Source of the DNA: an uncultured Clostridia bacterium
GTDB lineage: Bacteria > Bacillota > Clostridia > TANB77 > CAG-508
DNA: 35,333 nucleotides
Direction of reading: 5' to 3'
Assembly (NCBI GenBank): GCA_947630255.1
Contig: CANRGU010000002.1
Span: 1-35,333 of the forward strand
Shown here: in pieces, positions 1 through 8,791 of the stretch
Layout: each line of letters begins with the position of its first letter
Numbering within the stretch: position 1 is the stretch's first letter
Program-made: the position numbers and the translations under genes
The notes under the pieces: generated by a model
Database searches by the model: none
Seen by the model: the letters and a program-made list of their open reading frames with translations, nothing else
What the model was told of the DNA's origin: nothing

Positions 1-2
1 AA

Positions 3-1238
3 GAAGAATTAAGGAACAGAGGTATAACCCTAATAGCATTAATAATCACAATAATAGTGATGATGATACTAGTGGCAATAACAGTAAGCGTAGCGTTAAA
101 TGGGGGGCTAATTTCTAAAACTCAGGAAGCAAGAAGAGGAACAAAGATAGGCATGGTAAAAGACATGGTTTATGCAGACGCAGGGGCAAAACAAGCAGAA
201 AATGAAGGAGACAAAATAACAAGAAGCCAGTTAAAAGGTATATTAGAAAAGTATTTTACAGATGTACCAGATATATTAGGTATGACAGAAGAAGAATTAG
301 GAGAAGTAAAATTAACTTTAAAGGAAGAATATGGAGGATATGAGGATGTACTATTGACTGATGTTTACAGTGGGGTGTATTTAACAGAGCGCGAATTGGT
401 TGTTGCAGATGTTCTGGTGAATAATCTGGATAGTCAAACACTTGAGGAGAGGAGTCCTTTTGTAGAGTATAATAATATGCTATGGCGAGTACTATACGAT
501 GAAGATTCGGGATATGGTATACAACTCGTATTAGACACCTATGAGATTTCTAAAGATAAACTATTGAAAATTACACTTGGATATGATGATCCTCTATCTA
601 AAGATGCTTCATTTGACTGGGTAGAGCCAATCCCCATAGGTGATAGATACCTAGACGATCCTGGTCCTACTATTCAAGATCTGAGTGTTTGTGTCGACAG
701 CTATAGTAACGCGATTGCTCGAATGAATGCTGTAGCAGCCCTCTATACCGAGGGTGGTGATTCGGACGTCGTGGCTAGCTCTAGAGCCTTTGGGACACCC
801 CCGACTTTCCTTGATGCGGAATACACTCCTTATACATTCGATGACATGTATAGTTGGTTAGGTTCTAACACTCTTCTGCTTGGGGCTGTGAATGATGTTG
901 AATTTATTGATTATGAAAGGTGTAATTCGATAAATGTTTCTATTGGTGGTCCCTCTAGTCCATTATTCATATTCGCGATAAAGGAAACGTCATTTGGGTC
1001 AAGTCTTAAGGTGAATGGTGTTTCGGTTTGGACTACAGGGCTAGGATTATTGACAAGCAATGAAATATGGACGTCCTCAAAAAAAAGCCTAATCAGTGTT
1101 AATGCAGAGGGTCGCGAGCGCGTAAATATCTATAGTTTGTCAGGGTATGTCGTTCCTGTGGTGAAGTTAAAAGACGATATTACCATCGTTGGTGGTAAAG
1201 GGACGGAGGAAGACCCATACACTCTTGCCTGTAATTAG
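3..1238 (+). CDS. Prepilin-like surface/secreted protein, 5' end outside window
   Basis: The frame is open from base 3, and the paralogue at 2136 shows that only the first few codons (MKK-like) lie off the window. It starts with a type IV prepilin-like leader: a short charged stretch (EELRNRG), then a hydrophobic helix beginning ITLIALIITII, with the likely cleavage after Gly. The usual Glu5 of pilins is absent. A charged spacer and a C-terminal domain of about 290 residues follow, ending in VVPVVKLKDDITIVGG, a tail typical of these Clostridia surface proteins. The first ~340 bases are very AT-rich; from there on, codons such as CTG, CGC, GTC and TCG become common, so the gene looks mosaic. 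Five CGG trinucleotides occur and none is in phase. The exact role is unknown; a pilin-anchored, variable, exported domain is my inference. Confidence 0.75.
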   Translation, partial: EELRNRGITLIALIITIIVMMILVAITVSVALNGGLISKTQEARRGTKIGMVKDMVYADAGAKQAENEGDKITRSQLKGILEKYFTDVPDILGMTEEELGEVKLTLKEEYGGYEDVLLTDVYSGVYLTERELVVADVLVNNLDSQTLEERSPFVEYNNMLWRVLYDEDSGYGIQLVLDTYEISKDKLLKITLGYDDPLSKDASFDWVEPIPIGDRYLDDPGPTIQDLSVCVDSYSNAIARMNAVAALYTEGGDSDVVASSRAFGTPPTFLDAEYTPYTFDDMYSWLGSNTLLLGAVNDVEFIDYERCNSINVSIGGPSSPLFIFAIKETSFGSSLKVNGVSVWTTGLGLLTSNEIWTSSKKSLISVNAEGRERVNIYSLSGYVVPVVKLKDDITIVGGKGTEEDPYTLACN

Positions 1239-1323
1239 CATGATGTCTTGATAATATATGTGTGGATTTCCTCGTCGATGTAAATTGTCAAGTAAAATTG
1301 ATAAAAAGTTGCAATGTCCATTT

Positions 1324-1359
1324 CCTAGAAATTAACATCGCTTGTTGTTAATTTCTAGG
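1324..1359. repeat. Perfect 14-bp inverted repeat, 8-nt loop
   Basis: CCTAGAAATTAACA at 1324-1337 pairs perfectly with TGTTAATTTCTAGG at 1346-1359. It lies at the 3' end of the IS21-type transposase remnant (minus strand) and overlaps its last codons. No T-tract follows on either strand, so it is not an obvious intrinsic terminator. It may be a decayed element end. Confidence 0.7.
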
Positions 1360-1700
1360 AATTATATTATTTATTTCTATCATTAGCTTATTAACTATAT
1401 CATCTAGTTCTTCTATTTTTGTAAATTTTTTATTAATTACAATTGTTCTATATGTAGAAGCCAATCTATTGATTTCAAATATTTTTCCATCTTTATTAAT
1501 TATTTTAAAATTTTCTTTCCAATCAACTTGGGCTTGAAAACCTGGAGTAGTTTCGAATCTCATAGTAGCCTTATTTTGTTCTTCTTGTTTATGAGTTTGG
1601 ATAAAATGAGCAACGGTGCTATATGAACCAGTATATCCTTTATCTTTAATGAAATTGTAAATTGATTTTGCATTAGCAGAGAAATCATCAGTTTTATTTT
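1348..1700 (-). pseudogene. IS21-family transposase (IstA) remnant
   Basis: On the minus strand an open frame runs from about 1700 to the stop at 1348. It contains a helix-turn-helix-like stretch (NFIKDKGYTGSYSTVAHFI) and then ETTPGFQAQVDW, the hallmark around the first catalytic Asp of IstA DDE transposases. Directly after, the sequence jumps to unrelated residues and ends, so the second Asp and the Glu are missing and the N-terminus is absent. No istB neighbour is present. The fragment is about 115 residues against roughly 400-500 for full IstA. It marks the gap between the two prepilin-like genes as an insertion hot spot. Family assignment is by motif. Confidence 0.7.
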
Positions 1701-1775
1701 ATCATTTACATTATGAAAATATGGAAAAAATTTGAATTTTATGATATAGTAGTAGTCAATAAAAGATGATAAAAA

Positions 1776-1970
1776 ATGAATGAGAATGTTATTATAGAAA
1801 GATTAGTTAATAATATTATAGATTATACAGTACAAGCTAGAGAAAGAGTTTACAATAATGTAGACAAGAAATGGTCAATTATTATTGGAAGGAGGAATTT
1901 TTATATAACTTATCCAATTGTCCAGACGTCTGGACAATTTAATAATTTTGCATTGAGTTTAAGAAATTAA
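1776..1970 (+). pseudogene. DUF1016-like nuclease N-terminal remnant
   Basis: A 64-codon frame starts with ATG. Its first part (LVNNIIDYTVQARERVYNNV) resembles the N-terminal helix of DUF1016 (PDDEXK-type nuclease) proteins. The second part (NFYITYPIVQTSGQF) resembles a later DUF1016 segment, as if the middle had been deleted. A full member would be over 300 residues, so this looks like a decayed gene rather than a working small protein. A 24-bp palindrome lies in its 3' part. There is no convincing ribosome binding site. The assignment is tentative. Confidence 0.4.
1917..1940. repeat. Perfect 24-bp palindrome
   Basis: The palindrome is AATTGTCCAGAC followed directly by its reverse complement GTCTGGACAATT, without a spacer. 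It is inside the DUF1016-like remnant. It has no T-tract and is more GC-rich than its surroundings. It could be a protein-binding operator or part of a mobile-element end. Confidence 0.75.
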
Positions 1971-2135
1971 ATTCAGTGCAATTTTTTATACAAAAGATAA
2001 TATGTAAATTAGTAAATAGATAAATTAGCAATAATCATTGCCAAAGAGAATATTAAAAATTTATAATTAAAAAGAAAAAAGACTAAACTTAGTCCGTTAA
2101 AAAAAGAAAAAACAAAAGATAGGAGAGAAATGTAC

Positions 2136-3424
2136 ATGAAAAAAGAAGAATTAAGGAACAGAGGTATAACCCTAATAGCATTAATAATCACAATAATAGT
2201 GATGATGATACTAGTGGCAGTAACAGTAAGTGTAGCATTAAATGGGGGATTAATAGGAAAAACCCAGGAGGCAAAAACAAAAACGGAGGAAGCCCAAATA
2301 CAAGAAAGGGACATATTAACAGGAAGAATAAAAATAGGGGACACATGGTATGATTCTTTAGATGAATATTTAAAAGATAATCCATCAGAAGATCAAAGTG
2401 ACGGACCATCAAAATGGGGACAAGATGAAGAAGGAAACATCACATATGATGGAGAAAAAGCAGAATTAAAAGTAGGAGACTATGTAGATTATGAAAAATA
2501 CGTAACAGCAAACAGTGTAGGAACAAATGAAATAAACGAATTATATGACGAGTTAGAAAAATATTCAGGATATAGAGGAAGCACATATGACACAGAATAT
2601 CCAATAACAAAGGAAGATCTAAAATGGAGAGTATTAGATGTAAAAGATGGACAAATAAGATTAATAAGTGAAAAGCCAACGACATCAAAAGTATATTTAG
2701 GAAGTTATCAAGGCTACAACAATGCAGTATATTTAATAGATAAAGTATGTAGAACATTGTATACAACAAATAAAGGAACAGCTGAGAATTTAAAAATAGA
2801 AGATATCCAAGAGAAAATGAAATATGACTATCGCGATGGCTACAAGGTGGAAAATTGGTATGAATCGTATGGATATGAAGGTACTTTTACAGCGGAATCG
2901 TTCCGGCTGGACTGGCATGGAACCGGTTTTTTATCCTTCAATCGTCGAGTTAGAAAAGACTGCACTAATTGATGGAACTAGAGGTACAGAGCTTGAATTA
3001 AGCCAGCAAACTGTTCCGATCTCCGGGGAGACTGAGCTGACTGGTACTTTAACGGTTACTCAAACTTGCTGGGGAAACGAGCTAGGGATGCCGTCGTTAC
3101 AATTTAAGAATGATGTGTACGAAGATATTATTTATTTATATCCGGGGTTTGCTGGATTTCGTTGCTGGCTTTCTTCGAGAGCGTGTGCCATTGGTGAAGG
3201 CAAGCCTATGTTTGGAGTATCTGTAATTCGATTGTCACTTTTAAGTGATTACTATGATGATCCGGGTCCGTGGAATATTAATTTTGGTGTTGACTTTGAC
3301 GCGCTTGAGATACCTTATGGTCGGTAGTTTGTTTGAGGCGGCAAATCAGTTAAGGCCTGTGGTTACACTACAATCCAATGTAGAAATAGGAGAAAAAGTT
3401 GGAGATACATTTACAATCAAATGA
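2136..3424 (+). CDS. Prepilin-like surface protein, two +1 CGGN frameshifts
   Basis: The first ~77 bases after the leader are identical to those of the upstream paralogue (prepilin leader EELRNRG, helix ITLIALIITII). ATG at 2136 is chosen because AGGAG at 2121 is 10 nt away; ATG 2130 is only 4 nt away. The zero frame ends at 2972. Skipping C2904 (TTC-C-GGC-TGG) restores a frame through FYPSIVELEKTALIDG and the family motif WLSSRACA. That frame hits a stop right after CGG at 3322; skipping C3322 (GGT-C-GGT-AGT) gives the family tail QLRPVVTLQSNV and a stop at 3422. The joined product is 428 residues, with glycines 257 and 396 at the junctions. Composition changes near 2820 to more GC-rich codons, as in the paralogue. 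Probable role: exported, pilin-anchored variable protein. The function is unknown. Confidence 0.75.
2904..2907 (+). other. CGGN +1 recoding site 1 (Gly257 of prepilin-like protein)
   Basis: In-phase TTC-CGG-CTG must be read TTC-(C)GGC-TGG. The +1 frame carries the conserved C-terminal domain; the zero frame stops at 2972. Confidence 0.8.
3322..3325 (+). other. CGGN +1 recoding site 2 (Gly396 of prepilin-like protein)
   Basis: GGT-CGG-TAG must be read GGT-(C)GGT-AGT. The zero frame stops at the next codon; the +1 frame gives the family tail LRPVVTL. Confidence 0.85.
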
Positions 3425-3469
3425 TATCTTGCATTGTTACTGGTCGAATGCGTAATTGTTAATAGAGTA

Positions 3470-3506
3470 AATATAGTGTGTAATAAAAAACACACTATAT
3501 TTTTTG
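3470..3506 (+). terminator. Intrinsic terminator after prepilin-like gene
   Basis: Stem ATATAGTGTG (3471-3480) and CACACTATAT (3491-3500), a 10-nt A-rich loop, then a T-run. Confidence 0.85.
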
Positions 3507-3637
3507 CTTGGCAACATTGGATTAATTAAGATTTTACTTCAAGAATTACAAAAAACAAAAAATCAATATAGACTTTTTATAAAAAATGAATTAAAATATA
3601 TATGTTAAAATTAAAAATCGAAAAGAGGAATAAATAT

Positions 3638-4183
3638 ATGAATATATGGCATAACGTAAATCCAGAGAGAATAAAACCTAATGAATTTATTGCAGTTATT
3701 GAAATAACGAAAGGTGGAAAAAACAAATATGAGTTGGACAAGGAAACAGGATTATTAAGATTAGATAGAGTTTTATATACAGCAACTCATTATCCAGCTA
3801 ATTATGGGTTCATTCCAAGAACATATGCAGATGATAATGATCCATTGGATGTTCTAGTATTATGTCAAGAAAATATAGACCCAATGACTATAGTTGAATG
3901 TTATCCAATTGGCGTAATAAATATGGTAGATTCAGAGCAAAATGACGAAAAAATAATTGCCATTGCAAAAAAAGATCCATATCTAAATATTTATAAGGAT
4001 ATAGAGGATCTTCCAAAACATATTTCGTCAGAAATAATGCACTTCTTTGAGGTATATAAACAGTTAGAAAATAAGCAAACTGTTGTTGAAAAAATTTCAG
4101 GAAAAGAAGAGTCAGAAAAAATAATAGAAAAGGCAATAAATAATTATAATGAAAAATTTTCAAATCAAGGAGAAACTAAATGA
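3638..4183 (+). CDS. ppa: Inorganic pyrophosphatase (family I)
   Basis: Soluble family I enzyme that hydrolyses PPi to two phosphates and so drives biosynthetic reactions. The signature DDNDPLDVL supplies the metal-binding aspartates. KGGKNKYELDKETG and HYPANYGFIPRT are further conserved active-site segments. Length is 181 residues, normal for the bacterial enzyme. ATG 3638 is preferred over an upstream in-frame ATG at 3602 because GAGG lies at 3625-3628 and homologues start MNIWH. The stop TGA overlaps the start of the next gene (ATGA), so the two are translationally coupled. There is no in-phase CGG. Confidence 0.93.
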   Translation: MNIWHNVNPERIKPNEFIAVIEITKGGKNKYELDKETGLLRLDRVLYTATHYPANYGFIPRTYADDNDPLDVLVLCQENIDPMTIVECYPIGVINMVDSEQNDEKIIAIAKKDPYLNIYKDIEDLPKHISSEIMHFFEVYKQLENKQTVVEKISGKEESEKIIEKAINNYNEKFSNQGETK

Positions 4184-5340
4184 TTGGAAAAATACTATTT
4201 ATTTTAATATCTTTTTTACTTTTTGTATACATATTTATATTTAAACTAATAAAAAAGAACGATACAACATATCTTTTTGTTTTGGTAAGCCAAGCAATAG
4301 GTATATTGCTTAATTTTATACAGGTATTATTTAATGGATTAAATGTCTTGTTTTTTAATATAATTGTTGCTTTGTTATGTATAATAATTCCTATTTTAAT
4401 AATTGTATTAGAAATAAATGGATTTAATTTTAGTGAATTATTAAGCATAGCTTTAAGCAAAATGTATATAGCATTCGGCAATGTAAAAAAGGCTAAAGAC
4501 ACTTTAATTCGATTAGTTACAAAATATGATAAAAGTTATATGGGGCACAAAATGCTTGCAGAGATATATGAAAATGAAGGCGGAATGCGAAAAGCAATTG
4601 ATGAATATGTAAAAGTTTTAGATATTAGAAGCAATGATTATAAAACATACTTTAAAATTTCTAAATTATTAAAAGATTTAGGAAAAAAAGATGAAGCAAT
4701 AGAGATGCTAACTATATTATCAAAACAAAAACCAGAGTTATATGAGTCAAATAAAATGCTTGGAGAGTTGCTATTAGAAAAAGAAAAGTTTAAAGAAGCA
4801 ATAAATGTTTATATACAAACAATAAAGCATAATCAAGAAAAGGCTGATTTGTTTTATAATTTGGGAATAGCTTATTCTAGAATAAATGAATTTTCATTTG
4901 CTAAAGAGTGCTTTTTAAAAACAGTAGAGTTAGACAGTAATTTTTATAATTCTTATTATAGGCTAGGACAAATATCTTTGTTATATAAAGATATAAGTGA
5001 AGCAGAGAAATATTTTTTGCAAAGTATGTATGGTGAGACTGAAATAAAATCTTTTTATCAACTTGCAAAAATATATATGATTAAGAATGATAAAGCTAAA
5101 GCATTGATGTTTTTAAATAGAGCAACAGAAAGTAGTGAAGCGTTCTATAAAAAAACATTAGAGGAACCAATATTTTTTAGTTTAAAAAATGAAATAATAA
5201 AACCAGAAAATAATATACAATACACTGAAAGCGAGACTGAAAGAACTATTTCTGAATACTTAGATAATACATATAATCTTACTAAGATTTTAGATAAAAA
5301 GAAAAGTAATAAAAATGAAAAAAGAAAATTTAATTTCTAA
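4180..5340 (+). CDS. Membrane-anchored TPR-repeat protein
   Basis: 386 residues. Two hydrophobic segments in the first ~75 residues (about 3-22 and 28-72) should anchor it in the membrane. The rest is made of TPR-like helical pairs; several repeats show the pattern LG/A-x-Y-x3-F-A-x2-CF (for example around LFYNLGIAYSRINEFSFA). TPRs bind protein partners; the partner is unknown. The start overlaps the ppa stop codon, and an AGGAG-type site lies inside the end of ppa. The C-terminus is Lys-rich. Gly is read by ordinary codons here; the CGG trinucleotides are out of phase. Confidence 0.8.
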   Translation: MIGKILFILISFLLFVYIFIFKLIKKNDTTYLFVLVSQAIGILLNFIQVLFNGLNVLFFNIIVALLCIIIPILIIVLEINGFNFSELLSIALSKMYIAFGNVKKAKDTLIRLVTKYDKSYMGHKMLAEIYENEGGMRKAIDEYVKVLDIRSNDYKTYFKISKLLKDLGKKDEAIEMLTILSKQKPELYESNKMLGELLLEKEKFKEAINVYIQTIKHNQEKADLFYNLGIAYSRINEFSFAKECFLKTVELDSNFYNSYYRLGQISLLYKDISEAEKYFLQSMYGETEIKSFYQLAKIYMIKNDKAKALMFLNRATESSEAFYKKTLEEPIFFSLKNEIIKPENNIQYTESETERTISEYLDNTYNLTKILDKKKSNKNEKRKFNF

Positions 5341-5403
5341 AGTCATAAAAAGTATAATTCTTAAATACTTATCTAATATATATAAAAAGAAGGTAGTGAT
5401 AAT

Positions 5404-6267
5404 TTGAATAAAAATTTAGGTATATTAGGTGGGGACTTAAGAATTATATTTTTGAGTGAATTGCTTGCAAATGATGGATATAATATCTATACATATGGAA
5501 TAGAAAAAGCTAAGAAAACTAATTCAAATATTAATGAATGTAAAAAAATAGAGGAAATTGGCAAATTTTGTAACATAATCATTGGCGGAACACCATTTTC
5601 TACTGATGGAATATTAGTAAATGCACCATTTGCAACTAACCAAATAAATATCGATGAGGTTTTAAAGACACTAGAGAATAAAACTTTAATAGCAGGTGCA
5701 ATAAAGCAAGACATAAAGGAAAAAGCATATAAAAGTAAAGTAAATGTAGTAGACCTTATGGATGATGAAAGTTTGACAATTTTAAATGTAATACCAACTG
5801 TAGAAGGCGCAATTCAAGTGGCTATGGAAAACACAGATTTTACTATTCATAATAGTAAGTGTTTGGTATTGGGCTTTGGAAGAATAGGCAAATTATTATC
5901 TAATCAATTAAGCAAAATGGGTTCAGAAGTTAGCTGTATGGCTAGAAAAGATAAAGATTTAGCATGGATTAGAGCATATGGATATAAAGAAATTCATATA
6001 GATGATTTAAGCAAAAATTTAAATGATTATGATATAATTTTTAATACAATACCTACTTTAATATTGGATAAGGAAAAATTAAATTTGATAAAAAATAAAA
6101 ATACTATAATAATAGAATTAGCATCTAAACCAGGAGGAATAGATACTATAACGGCAAAAGAATATAATATAAAAGTAATTAATGCACAAGGATTGCCAGG
6201 AAAAGTAGCACCATTAACATCAGCAAAATATATTAAAGAAACATTAGAAGGGAGAAATTTAATATGA
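5404..6267 (+). CDS. dpsA: Dipicolinate synthase subunit A
   Basis: The dehydrogenase-like subunit that makes dipicolinic acid, the spore-core calcium chelator, from dihydrodipicolinate in the mother cell. The N-terminal part starts LGILGGDLRIIFLSE. A Rossmann nucleotide-binding motif is at about residues 155-165 (VLGFGRIGKLL). The segments ASKPGGIDT and GLPGKVAPLTSA are typical of DpsA/SpoVFA. Length is 287 residues, near the usual ~290-300. It starts with TTG after AGAAGG (spacing about 9). DpsB (the flavoprotein subunit) does not follow; uppP does, overlapping by ATGA. It supports the conclusion that the organism sporulates. Confidence 0.88.
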   Translation: MNKNLGILGGDLRIIFLSELLANDGYNIYTYGIEKAKKTNSNINECKKIEEIGKFCNIIIGGTPFSTDGILVNAPFATNQINIDEVLKTLENKTLIAGAIKQDIKEKAYKSKVNVVDLMDDESLTILNVIPTVEGAIQVAMENTDFTIHNSKCLVLGFGRIGKLLSNQLSKMGSEVSCMARKDKDLAWIRAYGYKEIHIDDLSKNLNDYDIIFNTIPTLILDKEKLNLIKNKNTIIIELASKPGGIDTITAKEYNIKVINAQGLPGKVAPLTSAKYIKETLEGRNLI

Positions 6268-7073
6268 CAATAATACAAGGAATAATATTAGGAATAGTTC
6301 AAGGACTTACAGAGCTTTTGCCAATATCAAGCTCAGCACATTTATTTCTTATACCATGGATTTTTAGCTGGGATATTCCAGAATCATTTGATGTAGCATT
6401 GCATTTTGGAACACTACTTGCAATAGGAATTTTCTTTTTTAAAGACTGGATAGAATTAATAAAAGGTGGATACAATTTTGTAGTAAAAAAGAAAAAGACT
6501 ACTGAAGGCAGAATGTTTTGGTACATAGTAATTGCAACTTTGCCTGGAGGAATTATAGGATTTGTACTAGATAAGTATGCTGAAAATTTATTAACAAAAC
6601 CAATGATTATAGCAATAGCATTAATAGTTATGGGTATAATATTATATTTAGTAGATAGGTTTGCAAAAAAACAAACAGATTATAAAGATATGAATTTCAG
6701 ACAAACATTTTTAATAGGTTTATCTCAGAGCTTAGCATTTATTCCAGGTGTATCAAGATCAGGCGTTACAATGACTGCAGGAAGAGCACTTGGAGTAAAA
6801 AGAGAAGCAGTCGCAAAATATTCGTTTATGTTATCTGCACCAATAGTTTTAGCTGCAACAGTATTTAAATTAAAAGATTTTATAGAATATTTTTTAATAG
6901 CTGATATGACAGGAATCATTGCTTTTGCGATGGGAGTTATAATGAGCTTTATAGTAGGAATAATCGTTATAAAATTTTTATTAGATTATTTAAAAAAGGG
7001 AAGTTTCAAAGTTTTTGCAATATATAGAATAATAATAGGAATAATAGTTATTGCAATATGTTTAAATAGATAA
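6264..7073 (+). CDS. uppP: Undecaprenyl-diphosphatase
   Basis: Integral membrane enzyme (BacA/UppP family) that dephosphorylates undecaprenyl pyrophosphate to recycle the lipid carrier for peptidoglycan synthesis, and can give bacitracin resistance. The two catalytic regions are present: QGLTELLPISSSAHL near residue 14 and PGVSRSGVTMTAGRALG near residue 160. About eight hydrophobic helices are visible. Length is 269 residues, typical. The start overlaps the dpsA stop (ATGA) and a GGGAGA site lies just upstream, so the two genes are coupled. Confidence 0.95.
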   Translation: MTIIQGIILGIVQGLTELLPISSSAHLFLIPWIFSWDIPESFDVALHFGTLLAIGIFFFKDWIELIKGGYNFVVKKKKTTEGRMFWYIVIATLPGGIIGFVLDKYAENLLTKPMIIAIALIVMGIILYLVDRFAKKQTDYKDMNFRQTFLIGLSQSLAFIPGVSRSGVTMTAGRALGVKREAVAKYSFMLSAPIVLAATVFKLKDFIEYFLIADMTGIIAFAMGVIMSFIVGIIVIKFLLDYLKKGSFKVFAIYRIIIGIIVIAICLNR

Positions 7074-7076
7074 AAT

Positions 7077-7108
7077 AAAAAAGGAAAAATGCACATTTTT
7101 CCTTTTTT
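7077..7108. terminator. Bidirectional terminator between uppP and murC
   Basis: AAAAAAGGAAAAAT pairs with ATTTTTCCTTTTTT around a GCAC loop. A-run and T-run flank it, so it can serve both convergent genes. Confidence 0.85.
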
Positions 7109-7112
7109 AAAA

Positions 7113-8510
7113 TTATTTTGATAACAATATTTTTTTGCCTATTTCTGTAACTGTGCCTGCTCCTACTGTAAGAACCACATCATTAGGGCATGCTCTTTGT
7201 CGTATAAAACGTGCAATTTCGTCAAAAGATGAAATATACATAGCAGTTTTTCCTAGTGATGATATTTTTTCTACTAAATCTTTTGCAGATATATTATAGT
7301 TATTAACCTCTCTTGCTGCATATATATCAGTAACTATAACATTATCAAAATTAGTTAAGACTTTAGCAAAATCATCAAGTAGAGTTTTAGTTCTACTATA
7401 TGTATGTGGCTGAAATATAATCCAAGACTGGCGATATTTTTTATTTTGTAAGGCATTATATGTTGCAAGTATTTCGCTAGGGTGATGAGCATAATCATCA
7501 TAAATATCTATATTTTGATAAGAACCAACTAATTCGAATCTACGATTTGCTCCAGTAAATTTTAAAAGAGCAGATTTAATATCATATTTATCAATTCCGT
7601 ATTCAGTGCAAAGTGCAATACATGCAAGAGCATTTAAAACATTATGATTTCCAGGAACAGATAATTTAACTTCTAAGAAATAGTTTCTATTATGATAAAC
7701 ATCAAATTTAGCAAAACCTTTATCATCAAATACAATGTTTCTAGCAATAAAATTTGCTTTTTCGTTTTCAATAGCAAAAGTTACTGTTCTTGCATCTGTA
7801 TGATGACGTAAATTAAAACAATTAGGGTCGTCTGCATTTGTAACTAATAAACCATCATAAGGAAGTAATGCAACATATTTTTCAAAAGCCCTGTTTATAT
7901 TATCAAAATTCTTAAAATAATCTAAATGATCATTATCTATATTTAAAACTATAGTAGATTTAGGACTAAATTTTAAAAAACTTTCTACATATTCGCATGA
8001 TTCCAAAATAAAATAGTCGCTATTTCCAACTCTATTATTTCCATTAATCTGTTTTAAAATTGCACCAACTTGTATTGTTGGGTCAAGACCTGCTTCTAAA
8101 AAACATAAAGAAACCATTGAAGTTGTTGTTGTTTTTCCGTGAGTTCCTGCGATTCCAATAGTATCTTTATATATTCTTGTTAAATAACCAACAAAATCGG
8201 CTCTTTCAACGGTTGTAATGTTGTTATTTCTAGCTTCTACAAGTTCAGGGTCATCTTGTTTTATAGCTGCAGAGTAAACAACTAAATCAGATTTTTTAAC
8301 TAAGTTTGTTTCATGACCTATAGAAACAAATATTCCACGACTTGATAGGCGATCTGTAATTTTACTTTTGGTAACGTCAGATCCAGTAACAAATACTCCA
8401 AAATTGTGCAAAATTTCTGCGATACCACTCATACTAATTCCGCCGATTCCTATCATATGTACATGTTTATATTTTTTAAGATTTTCTATATTAGTATTAA
8501 AATTAATCAT
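7113..8510 (-). CDS. murC: UDP-N-acetylmuramate--L-alanine ligase
   Basis: Cytoplasmic Mur ligase that adds L-Ala to UDP-MurNAc using ATP. The UDP-binding N-terminal motif is HMIGIGGISMSGIAEIL. The ATP-binding loop is GIAGTHGKTTTTS. The central domain contains NIDNDHLDYF and the C-terminal domain has DDYAHHPSEI. Length is 465 residues, normal. I chose the ATG at 8510 (MINFNTN) over the longer frame to 8570 because AAGGTG lies about 11 nt upstream and homologues begin there. It is convergent with uppP and divergent from spoVG. All CGG trinucleotides on its strand are out of phase. Confidence 0.93.
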   Translation of the reverse strand: MINFNTNIENLKKYKHVHMIGIGGISMSGIAEILHNFGVFVTGSDVTKSKITDRLSSRGIFVSIGHETNLVKKSDLVVYSAAIKQDDPELVEARNNNITTVERADFVGYLTRIYKDTIGIAGTHGKTTTTSMVSLCFLEAGLDPTIQVGAILKQINGNNRVGNSDYFILESCEYVESFLKFSPKSTIVLNIDNDHLDYFKNFDNINRAFEKYVALLPYDGLLVTNADDPNCFNLRHHTDARTVTFAIENEKANFIARNIVFDDKGFAKFDVYHNRNYFLEVKLSVPGNHNVLNALACIALCTEYGIDKYDIKSALLKFTGANRRFELVGSYQNIDIYDDYAHHPSEILATYNALQNKKYRQSWIIFQPHTYSRTKTLLDDFAKVLTNFDNVIVTDIYAAREVNNYNISAKDLVEKISSLGKTAMYISSFDEIARFIRQRACPNDVVLTVGAGTVTEIGKKILLSK

Positions 8511-8702
8511 ATTTTTAACAACACCTTTCTTATACGAAAGAATTATACATGCAAAATGGAAAAAATTCAATAATTTAGGGAAAAATTATGTTATTTTTGC
8601 AGAGCATTATGCGTATTAATTATATTTGTATAAAGCATAATAATTTGTATATAATATGTATAGAAATAAAAAAATATTCTAAAAATTATATTGTAAAATA
8701 AA

Positions 8703-8729
8703 GAAGGAAAAAAACATTTTTTGGCGAAT
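8703..8729 (+). promoter_or_regulatory. SigH-type promoter upstream of spoVG
   Basis: GAAGGAAAA (8703-8711) and GGCGAAT (8723-8729), separated by 11 nt, match the SigH pattern RnAGGAwWW / RnnGAAT. SigH controls spoVG in Bacillus. The 281-bp gap between murC and spoVG otherwise holds only AT-rich sequence and the spoVG ribosome binding site at 8774-8784. Confidence 0.6.
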
Positions 8730-8791
8730 ATAATATCTGTACATAATAAAACATGTATAATTTTAAAAACATTGGAAGGCGGTGCACTAAA

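Noticed and set aside
2820..3424. Diversity-generating retroelement variable repeat
   Set aside because: No reverse transcriptase or template repeat is in the window, and the compositionally different region is much longer than usual variable repeats.
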